DNA of 64,000 bases from Pyrenophora tritici-repentis (Eukaryota; Ascomycota; Dothideomycetes; Pleosporales; Pleosporaceae), in the NCBI RefSeq assembly GCF_003171515.1, contig NC_089390.1, positions 2,356,001 to 2,420,000 on the forward strand, written 5' to 3'. The translations under genes were made by a program, and so were the position numbers. Each line of letters opens with the position of its first letter. Position 1 is the first letter of the stretch. Positions 35,723-47,522 of the stretch are shown piece after piece. The notes beneath the pieces were generated by a model. It was not told where the DNA came from, did not search any database, and saw only the letters and a list, made by a program, of their open reading frames with translations.

Positions 35723-36828
35723 GGTACCTGATGTAAGGAAGCTGCGACGCAGTATAGACAGGACTGTTGTCGCAAGTTCCTAGGTAGCTGCTGAATACCT
35801 TGCAGTGGGTGCAGAGCAGAGATCGAGAGTATCAAGGCTCCTTGCAGTAATAGTTGGAGTTGAATTATGTTTGATCGTAGAAGATAAGAGTTCAAGCGTG
35901 ATGCGAGGTGGCACTGTTTATTTATACCTGGCGTGGGGTGGCTAGTGCGTTCTCTCACCTTCGCCAACTGGACTGCGGCCAAAGCAGTGAGCGCGTAGGC
36001 GTGCGATCTCGAAAAGGGAAATGAGCTAGCCGTGGTTATTATGTGACTTTCTGCAGAAAAGGGTTTGGATCGCTTTTCGACTGTGCGGTGGTGCCTGGAG
36101 CATTCAATCAGTCCAGACATCTACCATATGTCGGGAGTTGAGACATTGTCGGCATCAAAGTCGGATGGGATGTCATACCGATGCATCGAGTGAACCAAAA
36201 CATTGTCGAGACAGATTCTCATGGTGAAGCATGGTTATTGCTTGGCTTTGAATTCCTCAAGAAATAGTGTGGACACTGGTGCCAATAGTACACGAAGACG
36301 CCGATAATTGAAAAGAAGATAAAAAGCGTAAGGGAGTTAAGCAGAAAAATGATTAACAGAGCTTTTCGGTATATTAGATAAGCAGTAATTCTTCAGCTTA
36401 ACTGGCATGTCAAGGATGAGTGTCGTGGTACTGTAGACGAGATAAAATATCGTCGCTCACACTGGAGTATGGGGATTGGTCCTGAGTTCAATCGAAAGGC
36501 CATTGATAGAGTGGGGCACGCTCACTTGTGAGAAAAGCACGACTGGATGGGCGGAACTTAAAGGGAAGCTACCTCACATCCAGATATCCCCATGGACTAT
36601 GAGCGTGATTGAGACAAACGATTCAGGAGGTCGTATGAATATACCAGTCACATTGCTGTGTGACTATCGACGGTGCGACTTGCACTCATAGGTTCGCGGT
36701 CAAGACAAGGGAAAATTAGAAAGATGACAGTGATGAAGATTATGAGTCTACCGTCTGACTTTGCTATTCATACACCTGCATGAAGTTGAGCTTGAAGCTG
36801 ATGCTGAGCTACCGTACTATCCAGACTT
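35723..36828. other. Intergenic, no gene seen
   Basis: 1.1 kb between the start of the hypothetical gene and the 3' end of RPT2. No domain-bearing frame. Confidence 0.4.
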
Positions 36829-38412
36829 CTACAAGTACAAACCCTCTGGCTCACCCTCAGTCTTCGTCTTCAGAACACGTTCTCTTGCAGTTCGGAAGTC
36901 CTCCATGTTGACACGCATACGGCGTTCACGGAGAGCCATGAGACCAGCCTCGGAACAGATGGCTTTTACATCGGCACCGGAGAGGTCGTCCTTCTGGTTA
37001 ATGAACTCGTCAAGATCGACATCCTCGTTGAGGGACATCTTCGAGGTGTGGAGGGTGAAGATCTTCTTCTTGGTCGTTTCTAGGTGACGATCAGCAAATG
37101 CATATTGAAAGGTGACGATGAAACTTACGGTCGGGGTTCTCAAAGAGAATCTTTCGATCAATACGACCAGGACGGATGAGTGCCGGGTCGAGCGTCTCAA
37201 TCTTGTTGGTAGCCATGATGACCTTGACATCACCCCGATCGTCGAAACCATCGAGCTGGTTGAGAAGCTCCAACATGGTTCGTTGAATTTCGCGCTCACC
37301 GCCAGACGTAGACTCGTAACGCTTGGTTCCAATGGCATCGATTTCGTCAATGAAGACAATCGAAGGCGCATTCTCAGCAGCAGTCTGGAAAAGCTGTCGC
37401 ACTAGCCTTGGGCCGTCTCCGAGATACTTTTGAATCAACTCACTACCCACGATACGGAGGAAAGTTGCACTGGTCTGATTTGCCACAGCCTTAGCCAATA
37501 GCGTCTTTCCGGTTCCGGGTGCACCATAGAGAATGACACCCTTGGGTGGCTTGATACCCATCTCCTCGTACAGCTCCGGATGCAGGAGAGGGAGCTCGAC
37601 TGCCTCTCGTACTTCTTGGATCTGCGTTTCCAGACCACCGATATCAGCATACGACTCCGTGGGTGCCTTGTCTAGCTTCATGACAGACACTAACGGATCC
37701 GCATCGTCTGTGAGCACACCAACGACTGATACGGACTTGTGATGCAGAAGGATGCTCGCTCCGGGCTCTAACAGGTCCTTGTCGACGAAAGACATGATGG
37801 ACACATAGTACTCGGGCCCAGTGGCGCTGGAAACGATGGCATGGTCGTCGTCGATGAGCTCCTCCAGGTTGCCGACGCCCATGGGGCTGCCTCGCATGTC
37901 GTCGACCCGCGAGCGCTCGTCGGCATTGCGGTCCTCGGGGCCTTCCCCGGCCGTGGATGTGGCAGGCGCGTTTCCTTCCTTTACGGCCTTTGCCTTGCGC
38001 AGACGTTCCTGGTTCTCGACATATTCCTCCTCCAAGAGCAGATGGTCGTGAATGCGCTGCATTCGGAGGTACCGTAGCTTGCATCGTGCGGTCGGGTACA
38101 CGGTCGGGAGCTTTGCAGCGGCGCTGGGACCTGCAGCCTTCTTTTTCTTCCTGCCGATGCGCGTCGTAGGCTGTGGCGGGGGCTCGTACTTTGGCTTGTC
38201 CTTCTGCAGAGGCGACGGTTAGTGTATGCGGTGAGGCGACAGACGGCAACCTCTTCAAAGTCCCATTCCGCGTGATACGGCCATCACGTACCTTGTCCTT
38301 TTTGCTCTTGTCATCACCAGGAGGGCCGCCGCCTCCAGCACTCGATTGTTGATTACCCTACATGGCATTAGCAGCCTATCGTTGCGTGTTCCGAACCGAT
38401 CATCCTTACCAT
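36829..38412 (-). CDS. RPT2: RPT2, 26S proteasome regulatory ATPase
   Basis: Four exons on the minus strand: 38412-38410 (the ATG alone), 38357-38292, 38203-37129 and 37079-36829, giving 464 residues. Exon 2 starts [17 protein letters not shown], so the spliced protein begins MGNQQS, the N-myristoylation signal known for Rpt2. The AAA module has Walker A GAPGTGKT, Walker [12 protein letters not shown], the SRH segment [20 protein letters not shown] and the C terminus GEPEGLYL, whose last three residues are the Rpt2 docking tail. Rpt2 is one of the six base ATPases that unfold substrates and open the 20S gate. It is about 25 residues longer than usual because of an insert near residues 75-100 (rich in A, T, D, E and R). 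It diverges from UBC1. Confidence 0.97.
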
Positions 38413-39131
38413 GGCACGCAATCAGCCGGGAAAGGGCAAATCCAGCGCTGAACAGGGTGGGGCGAGGAGAATCAGATACACTGCAGCGAGTGCCGTGGTA
38501 GAGATGATGGCGAGGTGCGGCGTTGGGTGTTTGTCAGATGTGTTGATGCTCTGATTCCGAAGCTCGTGGATAGGCGTCGGGGAATCGGGGTTAGCGCTTC
38601 TGTGGCGTCACTGTCTCGTCGAACCGCTGGCCTGCCTCACGATTCCACTGCCATACAAGGACAGACACGTCAGGCCCGGTCCGATAGCCATAGACACTTT
38701 ATAGAACATTTCAACTCACTCCAACTTGTTCCAAAATCACCCTCCCCGGACTCGTAACACTATTCGAGCTCCAACCCCGCCAGTGAAGCACTCCAAAGCT
38801 CCCCACGCGGGTCAGCAAGTACCCTGACCACTCCGCTACCAAAACTACGTCCAAGTAAGTCTCACCTGTTGTATTCTTCCACAATTTCAGCTAGGCCTTT
38901 CGGGAATGCTTCAACTTTTCAACTTTCCGCAAACTTCACCCGCATACTACAAGCTTCCAGCTTAGTGGAGCCTGGACTAGTTGGCTGACCCTCAGGCTGA
39001 CCCATAACTAGAAATAACTTGGTTGCACCCACTTGCTGCCTGCCTTGTCACCTCTACTTCTCTCTCTCTCCTTCCCCGCAGCCTCTTTAACCACCCCACC
39101 CACTCATCACTCTTCCATTCACCCTCACACG
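38413..39131. promoter_or_regulatory. Divergent promoter region of RPT2 and UBC1
   Basis: 719 bp between start codons. No PACE element (GGTGGCAAA) is seen on inspection. The UBC1-proximal 150 bp is a C/T-rich leader with CTCTCTCTC. Confidence 0.5.
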
Positions 39132-39949
39132 ATGGCTTCCAACCGCAACCGGCGAATCGCAAAGGAGATTGCCGATATCCAAAATGACCAGCACTCCAAG
39201 ATTGTCGTCGAGCCAGCAGGCAACGGGGACGATCTCACACATTTGCGCGGCCAGTTTCTAGGGCCGCCAGACACGCCATACGAAGGCGCAACCTACTTTG
39301 TCGACATCAAGATTCCAAGCGAGTACCCGTTCCGCCCACCCATCATGAAGTTTGAGACCAAGATCTGGCACCCAAATGTCAGCTCACAGACGGTAAGTGG
39401 GCACCCATCTGATCTATGCAGCAGCACTTGTACCCTACCATACAGTTGCAGGACGTTAACTGGAAATAGGGCGCCATCTGCCTAGACACACTCTCCTCGC
39501 AGTGGTCACCTGTCCTGACTATCAAGTCTGCCCTCATCTCACTACAGTCTCTCCTCAGCACACCCGAGCCAAAGGATCCACAAGACGCCGAAGTAGCTGG
39601 CATGCTCATTCGCAACCCCGCCGAGTTTGAGCACAAGGCTCGCGAGTGGGCGGTCAAGTTTGCGGGTGCGCCCAAAAAGGAGATTGCAGAGGGAAGCGGC
39701 GGTGCCACGGCAGCCTCCATCAAGAAGAAGGCACAGCAGGCAAAGCAAAACGAAGAAAAGTCGAAGCTGGCTGCATACAAGGGATACAATAAGGACCTCG
39801 TCAACCGCTTCGTAGCAATGGGGTTTGACGTCGAAGCCGTTGTCGCCGCGTTTGAATACGTTGGCATTGACCGAATGGGTGGCGAGGACTACGAGCTGGA
39901 AGAGGCTTACATGGGCGACATCACTGCACGGCTGTTTGGCGAAGCGTAG
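39132..39949 (+). CDS. UBC1: UBC1, ubiquitin-conjugating enzyme E2 with UBA domain
   Basis: Exons 39132-39392 and 39470-39949 give 246 residues. The UBC fold is complete: the P-x-x-P stretch EYPFRPPIMKFETKIWHPN (HPN motif), then the active-site cysteine in GAICLDTL (Cys91), just after the intron. The C terminus (about 200-244) is a UBA domain: YNKDLVNRFVAMGFDVEAVV with the MGF loop. This E2 plus UBA architecture is specific to Ubc1 (Ube2K in animals), which elongates K48-linked ubiquitin chains and works with the anaphase-promoting complex. A basic, Ala-rich linker joins the two domains. It is slightly longer than yeast Ubc1 (215 residues) because of this linker. Confidence 0.96.
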
Positions 39950-40300
39950 CCTATCTCTCAGGCATCTCTCATTCATGTTGCTAATTCACTGTCTTGCTAT
40001 TACTGAATAACCGAAAGTTATTTTCTTGACTTTAGTTAGGGTAAGGAGTATGGGCGTATCACAACCCATCATGTTTGTTCTATCATTTGGCGACGGCGTC
40101 GGATATGGTGTATGAGGGGAGGGACTTGGGTGTTTAGGGTAGTAAAGATGGCGAAATCGAAATCGACACTGTAGACAAGGTCGGTTGGCCAACAGAGTCG
40201 TTCCATTTGACTGGTCTATGTGTGTAGTGATATGTACAGATTGAAGTTGAAGTCATTTGCTCATTTTTCTCCCCTCATTAGTTCCATCTCCATCCCATAA
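39950..40300. other. Intergenic, convergent 3' regions
   Basis: Nothing recognised between UBC1 and the small secreted protein gene. Confidence 0.4.
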
Positions 40301-40718
40301 TTAGGCAATGGCAGAGGTGACGTGAACAATTGCATTGCCAGACTTGGTGACAGGATCAAGCTCAAGAGACGCATGTCCGAAAACAGTCATAAGGTTGGGC
40401 TTCTCCACATTCTGCGTAAGCTTGAGAACTACAAAATCATGTTAGTATGCTGTTAAAGCACCCGGGGAATTTAGGGGAAGAAGAACTTACGATTACCGTC
40501 GTACTCCCAAGAGAAGGTCTGAGGCCTGCAAATCGTGCCGTTGCACTGGCAACGGATGCCCATGGGGTAGCTGTCTGATACAAACATAGCAAATAGTTCT
40601 AGTTGTGATCCATTCGTCTCGACGGTTGCGTTCCATGCGCCCATATCGCGGGGGGGTAGGGTTGGCGGCGACGGAGAAGGCGAGGGCGAGGAAGGCGAGG
40701 GGGGGTGGTGAATTGCAT
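40301..40718 (-). CDS. Small secreted cysteine-containing protein, signal peptide frame-broken by two C7 tracts
   Basis: Minus strand exons 40718-40491 and 40428-40301, with a good 62-bp intron (GTAAGT donor, ATACTAACATG branch). The mature part reads from MGAWNATVETNGSQLELF at 40644 through IRCQCNGTIC to the end of exon 1, then LKLTQNVEKPNLMTVFGHAS, and ends VTSAIA. From 40644 this gives 93 residues. Just upstream lies ATGCAATTC (Met-Gln-Phe, 40718), followed in a shifted frame by a strongly hydrophobic LAFLALAFSVAANPTP, an excellent signal peptide. Two runs of seven C (minus strand) break the frame; six C in each would restore one continuous frame. Either these are sequencing errors in homopolymers, or the secretion signal is truly lost. 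The family is not recognised; size and secretion are effector-like, but no function is implied. Confidence 0.7.
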
Positions 40719-41556
40719 GATTGCGGTTGGTGTTTGGTTTGGTGGTGTTGGTAGATGGTAGTATTATATTAGAGTGCCAGTTCTTGTTGTTGGGTGATGG
40801 TGGATATTCTTGGATACAAAAGCCTTTATATACCTACTTCATTCCTCCGCTTTCTCCTATCTCCATCGTGCAGCGGTCACGCCAGCTCCACTGTTTACCC
40901 ACCCCGTACCTGCAATGCTACAGCAGCAGGGGGTCACCGTATCCGTACTTCCGTACGCTGTTAGGAGAGAAGCTATGTTGTGAGCCAAGGTTGCTGATTG
41001 GGACCAGACTTGTGGCCGTGGCCGTACTGGTGGCCGAGTTTGGTAGGACGCATGATTCCATGTCCGTGCTGCGTAGTGGACTTGGGTGCCCAGGACCGGT
41101 ACCCCGGACGCCACGAATCGCGTGTTTCTCGTTTCTCTGTCTCTAATGTCCGAAGATATGTCTGCATAATATCTGCATTGTTGAGTCGTGTTTTGTTGGT
41201 GTCTTCTCGGGGAGATAGTAGAGCGCGCCATCTAAACCGCGATGAATTTATAATTGTCGCACAACGAAGGCGTCAGACCTCCAAATACTGTATCGGCACT
41301 CGTTGACATGTGCAATGCGCTGAAGCAATTGTCTCTACACTTATGAATGCAATGAAGCGGTAAGGCGCAAGTGCAGCATACTCAATATGTTTAACACTTA
41401 GCCATTTCCTTCATCGCTGTTCCCGGGAGACATCCTGCTAATCGATTTCGTATTTCGACTATACTGCGTGACGTATGCATGCCACGAAGGTGGTGTTGGG
41501 AGATAACTACAGGGTTTCGCATTAACTACGCATGTTTGCGATGTCTATAATTAGAA
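40719..41556. other. Intergenic, no gene seen
   Basis: Holds the promoter of the small secreted protein gene and the 3' region of the esterase gene. No other feature recognised. Confidence 0.4.
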
Positions 41557-43674
41557 CTATCGGCCGACTAACACACTATTGCTCTTCCGCGTCTCCGTCA
41601 CATAATTCCTCTTCTGGCCTGTAACAAGAAGCTGGATATGTCCCTTTGCAGTTGGAGTGTATTGAACAGTTGCACATTGCTGGACGCTAAAAGCTGCGCA
41701 TGCAGGCTTGCTGTTAAGAACAAATTGTGCCGTGAGCTTGACTCCCGGATCCCAGCGTCCAACGGATGCCGTAACATTCTGACCCACTTTGGCCTGCTTA
41801 GTTGCAATCTTAGGAGCTCCTTGCCGCTTCACAGCGGCTTTGCGACCGCCGTTTCGGATGACATCATCCCAAATATTCCCACGTGTGGAGGGATCAATTG
41901 ACGACGGGGAAAGCGGTGCAGGTCCGGAGGGGGAGTGGTCAAGAACCCACTTCTCGACGAGTTCAAGATAATCCCACGTCTCGCGTGCCTGGTAGTTTCC
42001 ACCGTGTGGTTTTTCGGGTAGGATTGTGACGTTTGCCCACCCCGACCCACCAGCTGCATCTGTTCGTTTTTGGAATTCCATGACACCCTCGTTTAGGTAG
42101 TAATTATCCCAGGTACCGACATATACAAAGATACGGCCTGCCAGTGCGGTACCAAGATTGCGAGAGGAGTTGAAGTTGCTGACGACGTAGTTGGAAAGGT
42201 CAAAAGGCTTCCAGTGCTCGACTGCTTCCTGATAGATCTCGCCGGTCACCTTATCCCAAGGCTCCAAAGGATAGTTGTTGTAGCCTTGAACTCCAAAAAC
42301 AGCATTCCAGACGTCCCACTGGTTGAACGAGCGAGAGCTAGTTCCGAAGCTAAGTTCCCAATGGTTCTCTTGCGCAACGGTTGCTTCAACAACCTCAGTG
42401 CCGTTGACATGTGTACGGATGCTAGGCACAAAGCTGCCATCTGCACGCTGGTACGCGTTCGAGGCCGTGTAAAGCTCAATATCTTGGTGACGGTGAAAAT
42501 CCAGGGAGTCGGGATAAGAACTGAAGCAAGCGCCGAAGAGGTCCGGTCGGTATATGACGTTGGCGACCGACTCCCAGCCGCCCGTAGAACCTCCATCTTG
42601 GATGCGTGCGTAGGGTGCACGGATCGTTTTGAATCTTTCCTCGATATAAGGGATGAGCTCGTCGTTAATTGCGTCGCCATATGGGCCTAAATTCGCTGTA
42701 TTGACTGCATACGAGTCATCGTAGTATGGCGATTCGTGTCGGAAGGAGACCATGATGAACTTTGGGGCTGGACGAGCTGCTGTCTTGTTAGTGGCTGGAA
42801 TTTCTCCAGCATTCCAAGCCGCTGTGAATTTCTTGTTTGTGCCGTAGCCATAAGCGCCATCCGCTCCAGCCCAGTGGTTCTGATGATAGATGACAGGGTA
42901 GCGTGTCTGGTTGTTATAACCAGCTGGTAGCACGACATTGGCGCCTATGAACATGTCGCGACCCCAGAACTTGCTCAGTTTTTTGCTGCGGATCTTGACA
43001 TATTTCAGCCTTTCTGTATCGGCATAGTTTCCTTGATTGCATCCGCCAATCTCTTTACCAGTCAACCCATCCACAGTCGTGACATTGTTGAACGTAAGTT
43101 CGAGTTTCTGCGAGCCTCCAGATACTACAACCTTAGTAACAGATGTTACCAAACTCCCAAATCCATTCACGTTGGGTGCGCCATCGACGCAGGGGAATCG
43201 AACGTTAACAATGGAGCCATCGCTGCGTGTCACCCTCTCATATCTGGTGAGGAACCCTTGCACGTTGTAAGTGCCTGGTTCGACGTCGCTAAGACTAACG
43301 TTGGGCCAGCCAAATACTCCACTCTCCGCGTCGTCGCTGCCTCCGTCTGAGAATACAACTGCAGTCTTGGGGCCAAATTGGTACACGTTCTTGCCTATAA
43401 GATATGTTCAACTAGTTGTTTCTTGCTAATGCGAAGGTGCTAAAATACCATAGATCTTGTTCTTGGAGGTAGTCACATCTGTATCCTCGAGCGGGTCGGT
43501 TCCGTTGGGCGCAAAAATCAGTACAATGCGACCATCCGTGGGAGAGCTCAGCAGGCCATTAGCCACCGACAGCTTGATATCTAGGTCGGTGTTGCGTTCG
43601 GCATGATTTCTAGTAGTTGGTACAGCTGTTGCACTTAGAGCAATCGTAGCGTAGAGGATAGCGGCCTTCAACAT
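41557..43674 (-). CDS. Secreted esterase of the esterase-D / enterochelin esterase-like family
   Basis: Exons 43674-43449 and 43394-41557 (minus strand) give 687 residues. I took the ATG at 43674, which starts a signal peptide, MLKAAILYATIALSATAVPT; the frame upstream opens without an ATG in good context. An N-terminal beta-rich region (about 20-210) precedes the alpha/beta hydrolase domain: RYPVIYHQNHW, an oxyanion-type segment, and a nucleophile elbow IQDGGSTGGWESVANVIYRP, where Ser lies in G-G-S-T-G. Downstream histidine candidates include PEKPHGGNY, which fits the catalytic His. Fungal members are annotated as putative esterases without known substrates. The C-terminal 90 residues form an extra beta-type domain containing two cysteines. 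N-glycosylation sequons are frequent. Confidence 0.82.
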
Positions 43675-45224
43675 CGCTGAATGTATGAACTCTTGTTCAG
43701 GGATATCGGATACCAACAACCAAGCTATTAGCAGGAGGTCAAGCTTTTTGATATTGGCTTGATTGCCATACTGGTGGCCTCGCGAGGGCTGTGCTAGTGA
43801 GGAACACTAGCCCAAACAAGAAGGTACCGAAGCCATCTACATCCTAGAGGGAAAGATAAGGACGACAAGGAAAATTAGTTTGAATAACGAACCCCTTCAG
43901 CCTCTCTTTTTCGTTGCTCGCCGAGAGCTAACGCGTGCAGTCCTTACTAATGCTCCCATAGCCCTGGTTCGTCGAATTGCTTGCGCATGGACAGACGCCT
44001 CCTGTCTTTGGGGAAAAAAATAAAAAACCTTTGTTATCGAATTGGGCATGACTTAGATACTTTCCATATCAATTCTGTGGGTTGTAAGCTCGAGTGGTGT
44101 TGTTCCTGACTGTTATGGTTCGTAGGCTCCTTCCTACTAAGCCCAGTCTTCCAGCCATGATGTCATTACGACAGGCATGCCCTGCGTGTTCTTTGTTTTC
44201 GCAGATCCCCATGGGGAACACAAGGCCAGCCTTGTAATTATACGATGTCGTTTCTGCCTCACGAGTGGATAAATCCGATCTGATGACCATCGTCGCCGAT
44301 TCGTTGGCGCAACGAAGCAACGATGGGGAGGGCGGTGTAGTTTTATTTTGTTGTAAGCGAGCCATCAAGACATCAAGATGATCATCGCAACACTAAGTTT
44401 TACGCTGATTTGGTGTTACGTTATCTAAACGTGAATTCAACCCTATCTTTCCATCTTTTCCCTCTCACTTCAGGCTCCTCACTCTTCACTCAGCGACGAT
44501 AGTAACAGTGTGGACTCTGAACCCGCACAACTCACCTGCATCAACCCTTTAGGTGCCCATCAACCTTCAACACTGAATTTGTCTAAAACATCCACGCATC
44601 CATCACACAAAAGCTTGCGATACGCAGTGAACCTGAAGTAGAGACGATTGTTACTGCAGTTGACCATAGGTCTCGAGGCGCGGTGCAATGCAGACCGCCT
44701 TGGGATAACTATGATTACCGCAAATATTGCCACAAGAGTGATTATGACTGGTAATACCACGAACCATTATGGTGGATGTTGGCGACCATTTATAGTCATC
44801 GCACGTCTTGACTCGTTACGATTGCCTTTAGCGCTGTTGACAGCTTTGGTAGCATTCCATTTGAAATCTTCGATTAGATATAGTTATGTCAGCTGATGTT
44901 GTCGTAACAGCGGGCAGCAAAGCAGTTGTCACTTATACTATCGAATTTATGATTTGTCGATAGTCTCAAGATTCCACGCCCTCCCATCTTCCCTCAGACA
45001 TGACTTCTTTCTCCAACGCTTTCTAGATCAAGAAAGAGGACATAGTACTCGCCTAGCACTTTTTGGGTTTGGAAATCTCAAAACGCAAGGCATACATGAG
45101 GGCACATGCGTTTTAGGCAGCAACAGCGGAAAAAGAACACAGTATGATCTCTGTCAATATTCAGAAAGATATTTTGAGAGTTCTTTTCTCGGGATAAGAA
45201 GAGCACACAAAGAAGAGCATGAGG
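43675..45224. other. Gene-free stretch, start of AT-richer region
   Basis: No supported gene. From about 44400 on, the sequence becomes AT-rich with scattered short frames. A C/T-rich run lies at 44450-44500 on the plus strand. No repeat recognised here. Confidence 0.4.
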
Positions 45225-45225
45225 T

Positions 45226-45233
45226 CTATATAC
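45226..45233 (-). promoter_or_regulatory. Core-promoter-like unit U1
   Basis: On the minus strand, GGTATATAGACCTC is followed by a T/C-rich tract (ATGCTCTTCTTTGTG). Downstream there is only a 9-codon frame (MCPHVCLAF) near 45115-45085. Same design as units U2-U8. Confidence 0.4.
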
Positions 45234-45582
45234 CGGCCATTCTAGTCCCAGTTCACTAGACTACATATCATCATTCTTACCCACGGTTTCAGATATAGGT
45301 ATACGAAATCTCTACTCTCCACATCAGCAGTTTTTTGACTTATTTTGAAATCAAGAATCAGAATTTCAAGCGGTGATAAGAATCTACTGCCCCCGGAAGT
45401 TCATAGCACCGCGTTGCTTGTAAGAACCTCATTCTGCCAACATAGATACCTAGGACTAAAGGAAATTTTAGAAGCAGAATAGGAGAGCACTATGATTGTT
45501 GTTATTATATTTTAGAAAGCAGGAAGAAGATGAATAGGTTTTGGTAGCAGGGAGGTAAGAGAGACGGAGGACAGGGATGAGG

Positions 45583-45590
45583 TTTATATA
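45583..45590 (-). promoter_or_regulatory. Core-promoter-like unit U2
   Basis: Minus strand GGTATATAAACCTC, then a long pyrimidine-rich tract with CTCCGTCTCTCTTACC. A 24-codon frame lies downstream at 45432-45358 (MRFLQATRCYELPG...). Confidence 0.45.
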
Positions 45591-45932
45591 CCTCTCACGT
45601 CATTCCAGTGATCTTTCCACACATAAGCAATCAATCGCAAGATTTTAGACATTCAAAGCTTGGACGCCGAATTTTATTCTCTTCTCCCAGATCACCACAT
45701 CGGTGTCGAAGTCGTTTTCAAAGTTTACGAACATGCTGTGTACTCTGGAATTTTGGTAGTATGAAGTAAAGATTCAACATCTTGTACACACGTAGGCCTG
45801 CCGTTGTCTGCATATGTCTGACATACTGAAAATATGAAAGAAGGCTCAGAAAATGGTATAGTACTGACGTTGTTGAGACAAAGACTTTGGAATTGCTTTT
45901 CAATATGTAGAGGAAAGAGAGGTAACAAGGGG

Positions 45933-45940
45933 TTTATATG
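45933..45940 (-). promoter_or_regulatory. Core-promoter-like unit U3
   Basis: Minus strand CGCATATAAACCCC, then TTACCTCTCTTTCCTC. A 16-codon frame at 45824-45774 (MSDICRQRQAYVCTRC) is downstream. Confidence 0.4.
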
Positions 45941-46666
45941 CGCCAACGCTCTGCGCTCTGGCCCTTTCATACACTAGCACTGATGAAATTTCTATGGTAT
46001 ATGGCAAGGTAGTGCGTCGTTTCTTTTTGTTCTTCCGCATATAGAAAATTTATAGTTGCATTATCAAACAAGGCATACAACCACCCGAAAAAAGATTGTT
46101 TCAGGTTCTCAGCGTTTTAGAAATCAATCACTCCGAAAGACAAGGTCCCAGCCTTACAATTTGAATTGTGAAATTTTAAGAAGAATAGACGCAGAAGAGC
46201 GTGTCTCTGCTTTTCCCCAGTTTTGTTCTTACAGAAGGAGCAAAGAAGATGCTTTCGTGGCAACGAGAAAGAAGGAGCAGAGAGAAGAGATACATCTATG
46301 TACTCGGCGCCCTACACTTTACTCCGTTGCATAACTGCTCCACTCCTAGGTTTTCGAAATATAGTCGGAGATTCGATGATAAGGCACTGCATAGCACAAG
46401 ACTGCAACGCACATCTACTTCTTCTGTCTCTTTTCGATACGTTAATCCCGGGATTCTGGACCGGGACAATCAATCGTCGTAACATAGGTTTTCTTGCAAC
46501 GAACAGAAAGCAACATGATATCTTTACGGTATCGTTTTCGAAGAGTAGACGCAATACGGCGGAACTAATACTGCCCAATCTTACTCGCAGTCATGAATAC
46601 AGCATCTTCTTTTTAAGAGCTTCGAGTGAAGAGAGTAGATAGTAGTCTGAGCCGTAGAATCTGTGC

Positions 46667-46677
46667 GATATTTATAC
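46667..46677 (-). promoter_or_regulatory. Core-promoter-like unit U4
   Basis: Minus strand TTGTATAAATATCGC, then a weaker pyrimidine stretch CTACTATCTACTCTCTTCAC. Only a trivial frame follows. The least similar member. Confidence 0.3.
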
Positions 46678-46788
46678 AAATTTACCCCTGGAACATCAAA
46701 GAGATTTCTAGAAGAGAAGCAACACAAGTATAAGTCGTGTTGCCCTAAAATTTAGGAAGGGTGAGAAAAAGACATGAACCTTTGATGT

Positions 46789-46980
46789 TGTTGGTTGGCT
46801 TTGCAATAAGTGCGTAAAGGTAATAACGATAACTAGGATTGCATTCTGCTCGGTGATGGTTCTGATTCATTCTACGAACATAGGTGCTACGAAGGTATAC
46901 CTAAGCTCAGCGCAAGTTGGGCCGAAGTTGGGCCGAAGTGTTGAGCAGCCGACGTCCCTACCGATACTCACGATCCGACA
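46789..46980 (+). repeat. Left arm of the inverted repeat
   Basis: Pairs with 47523-47713. Includes the tandem TTGGGCCGAAGTTGGGCCGA. Confidence 0.85.
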
Positions 46981-47214
46981 ATATCCGTCTTTTTCATATA
47001 TCTTAAAACAAGAGCAGACTTTCAAAAGAACATTGCCCTATTTCTTAACAATATATATCTTTATTCAAAGAATCCTAGTAGCGAATATACGTCCTCCGGG
47101 CTGTTCCCTTAGAAAGACATGAAATCATGAAATGTTTGCGTCTGCTTCTGCTTCTAAATTGAAACTACGAAATCACTACCGGCGTTTCTACAGGTCAAAA
47201 TTGGTTTGAAACCT

Positions 47215-47230
47215 CCCCCCCCCCCCCCCC
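47215..47230 (+). repeat. Run of 16 C
   Basis: A pure C homopolymer followed by G and five more C, inside the foldback element's centre. Length may be unreliable in the assembly. Confidence 0.9.
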
Positions 47231-47522
47231 GCCCCCAAAACGAAATCAAAGGTATTATGTCGGCGCATTCGAAGCTAAGTAGGATTTAGAAAAACTCCTC
47301 CCTCCTCTCTTCTTCTTTTTGTTTATCACATAATTTTCTATCGTTCATTGAAAACGAGCAGAGCATAGACATATGTTCTCTAGACTATTCGCCAAAAAGC
47401 AGAGTCTATTAAACCATGTCTGTGTCTGCGTCCTCTAATACACTTTAAACGCACCAATTCCCATGTGTTTCCTCTTCTTCTCTACTACTACACTCACGCG
47501 ATGTGCTCCAAAATGATACATC

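Noticed and set aside
46853..47122. 89-codon frame in the foldback element
   Set aside because: It starts inside the inverted arm and has no transposase motif or other recognisable domain.
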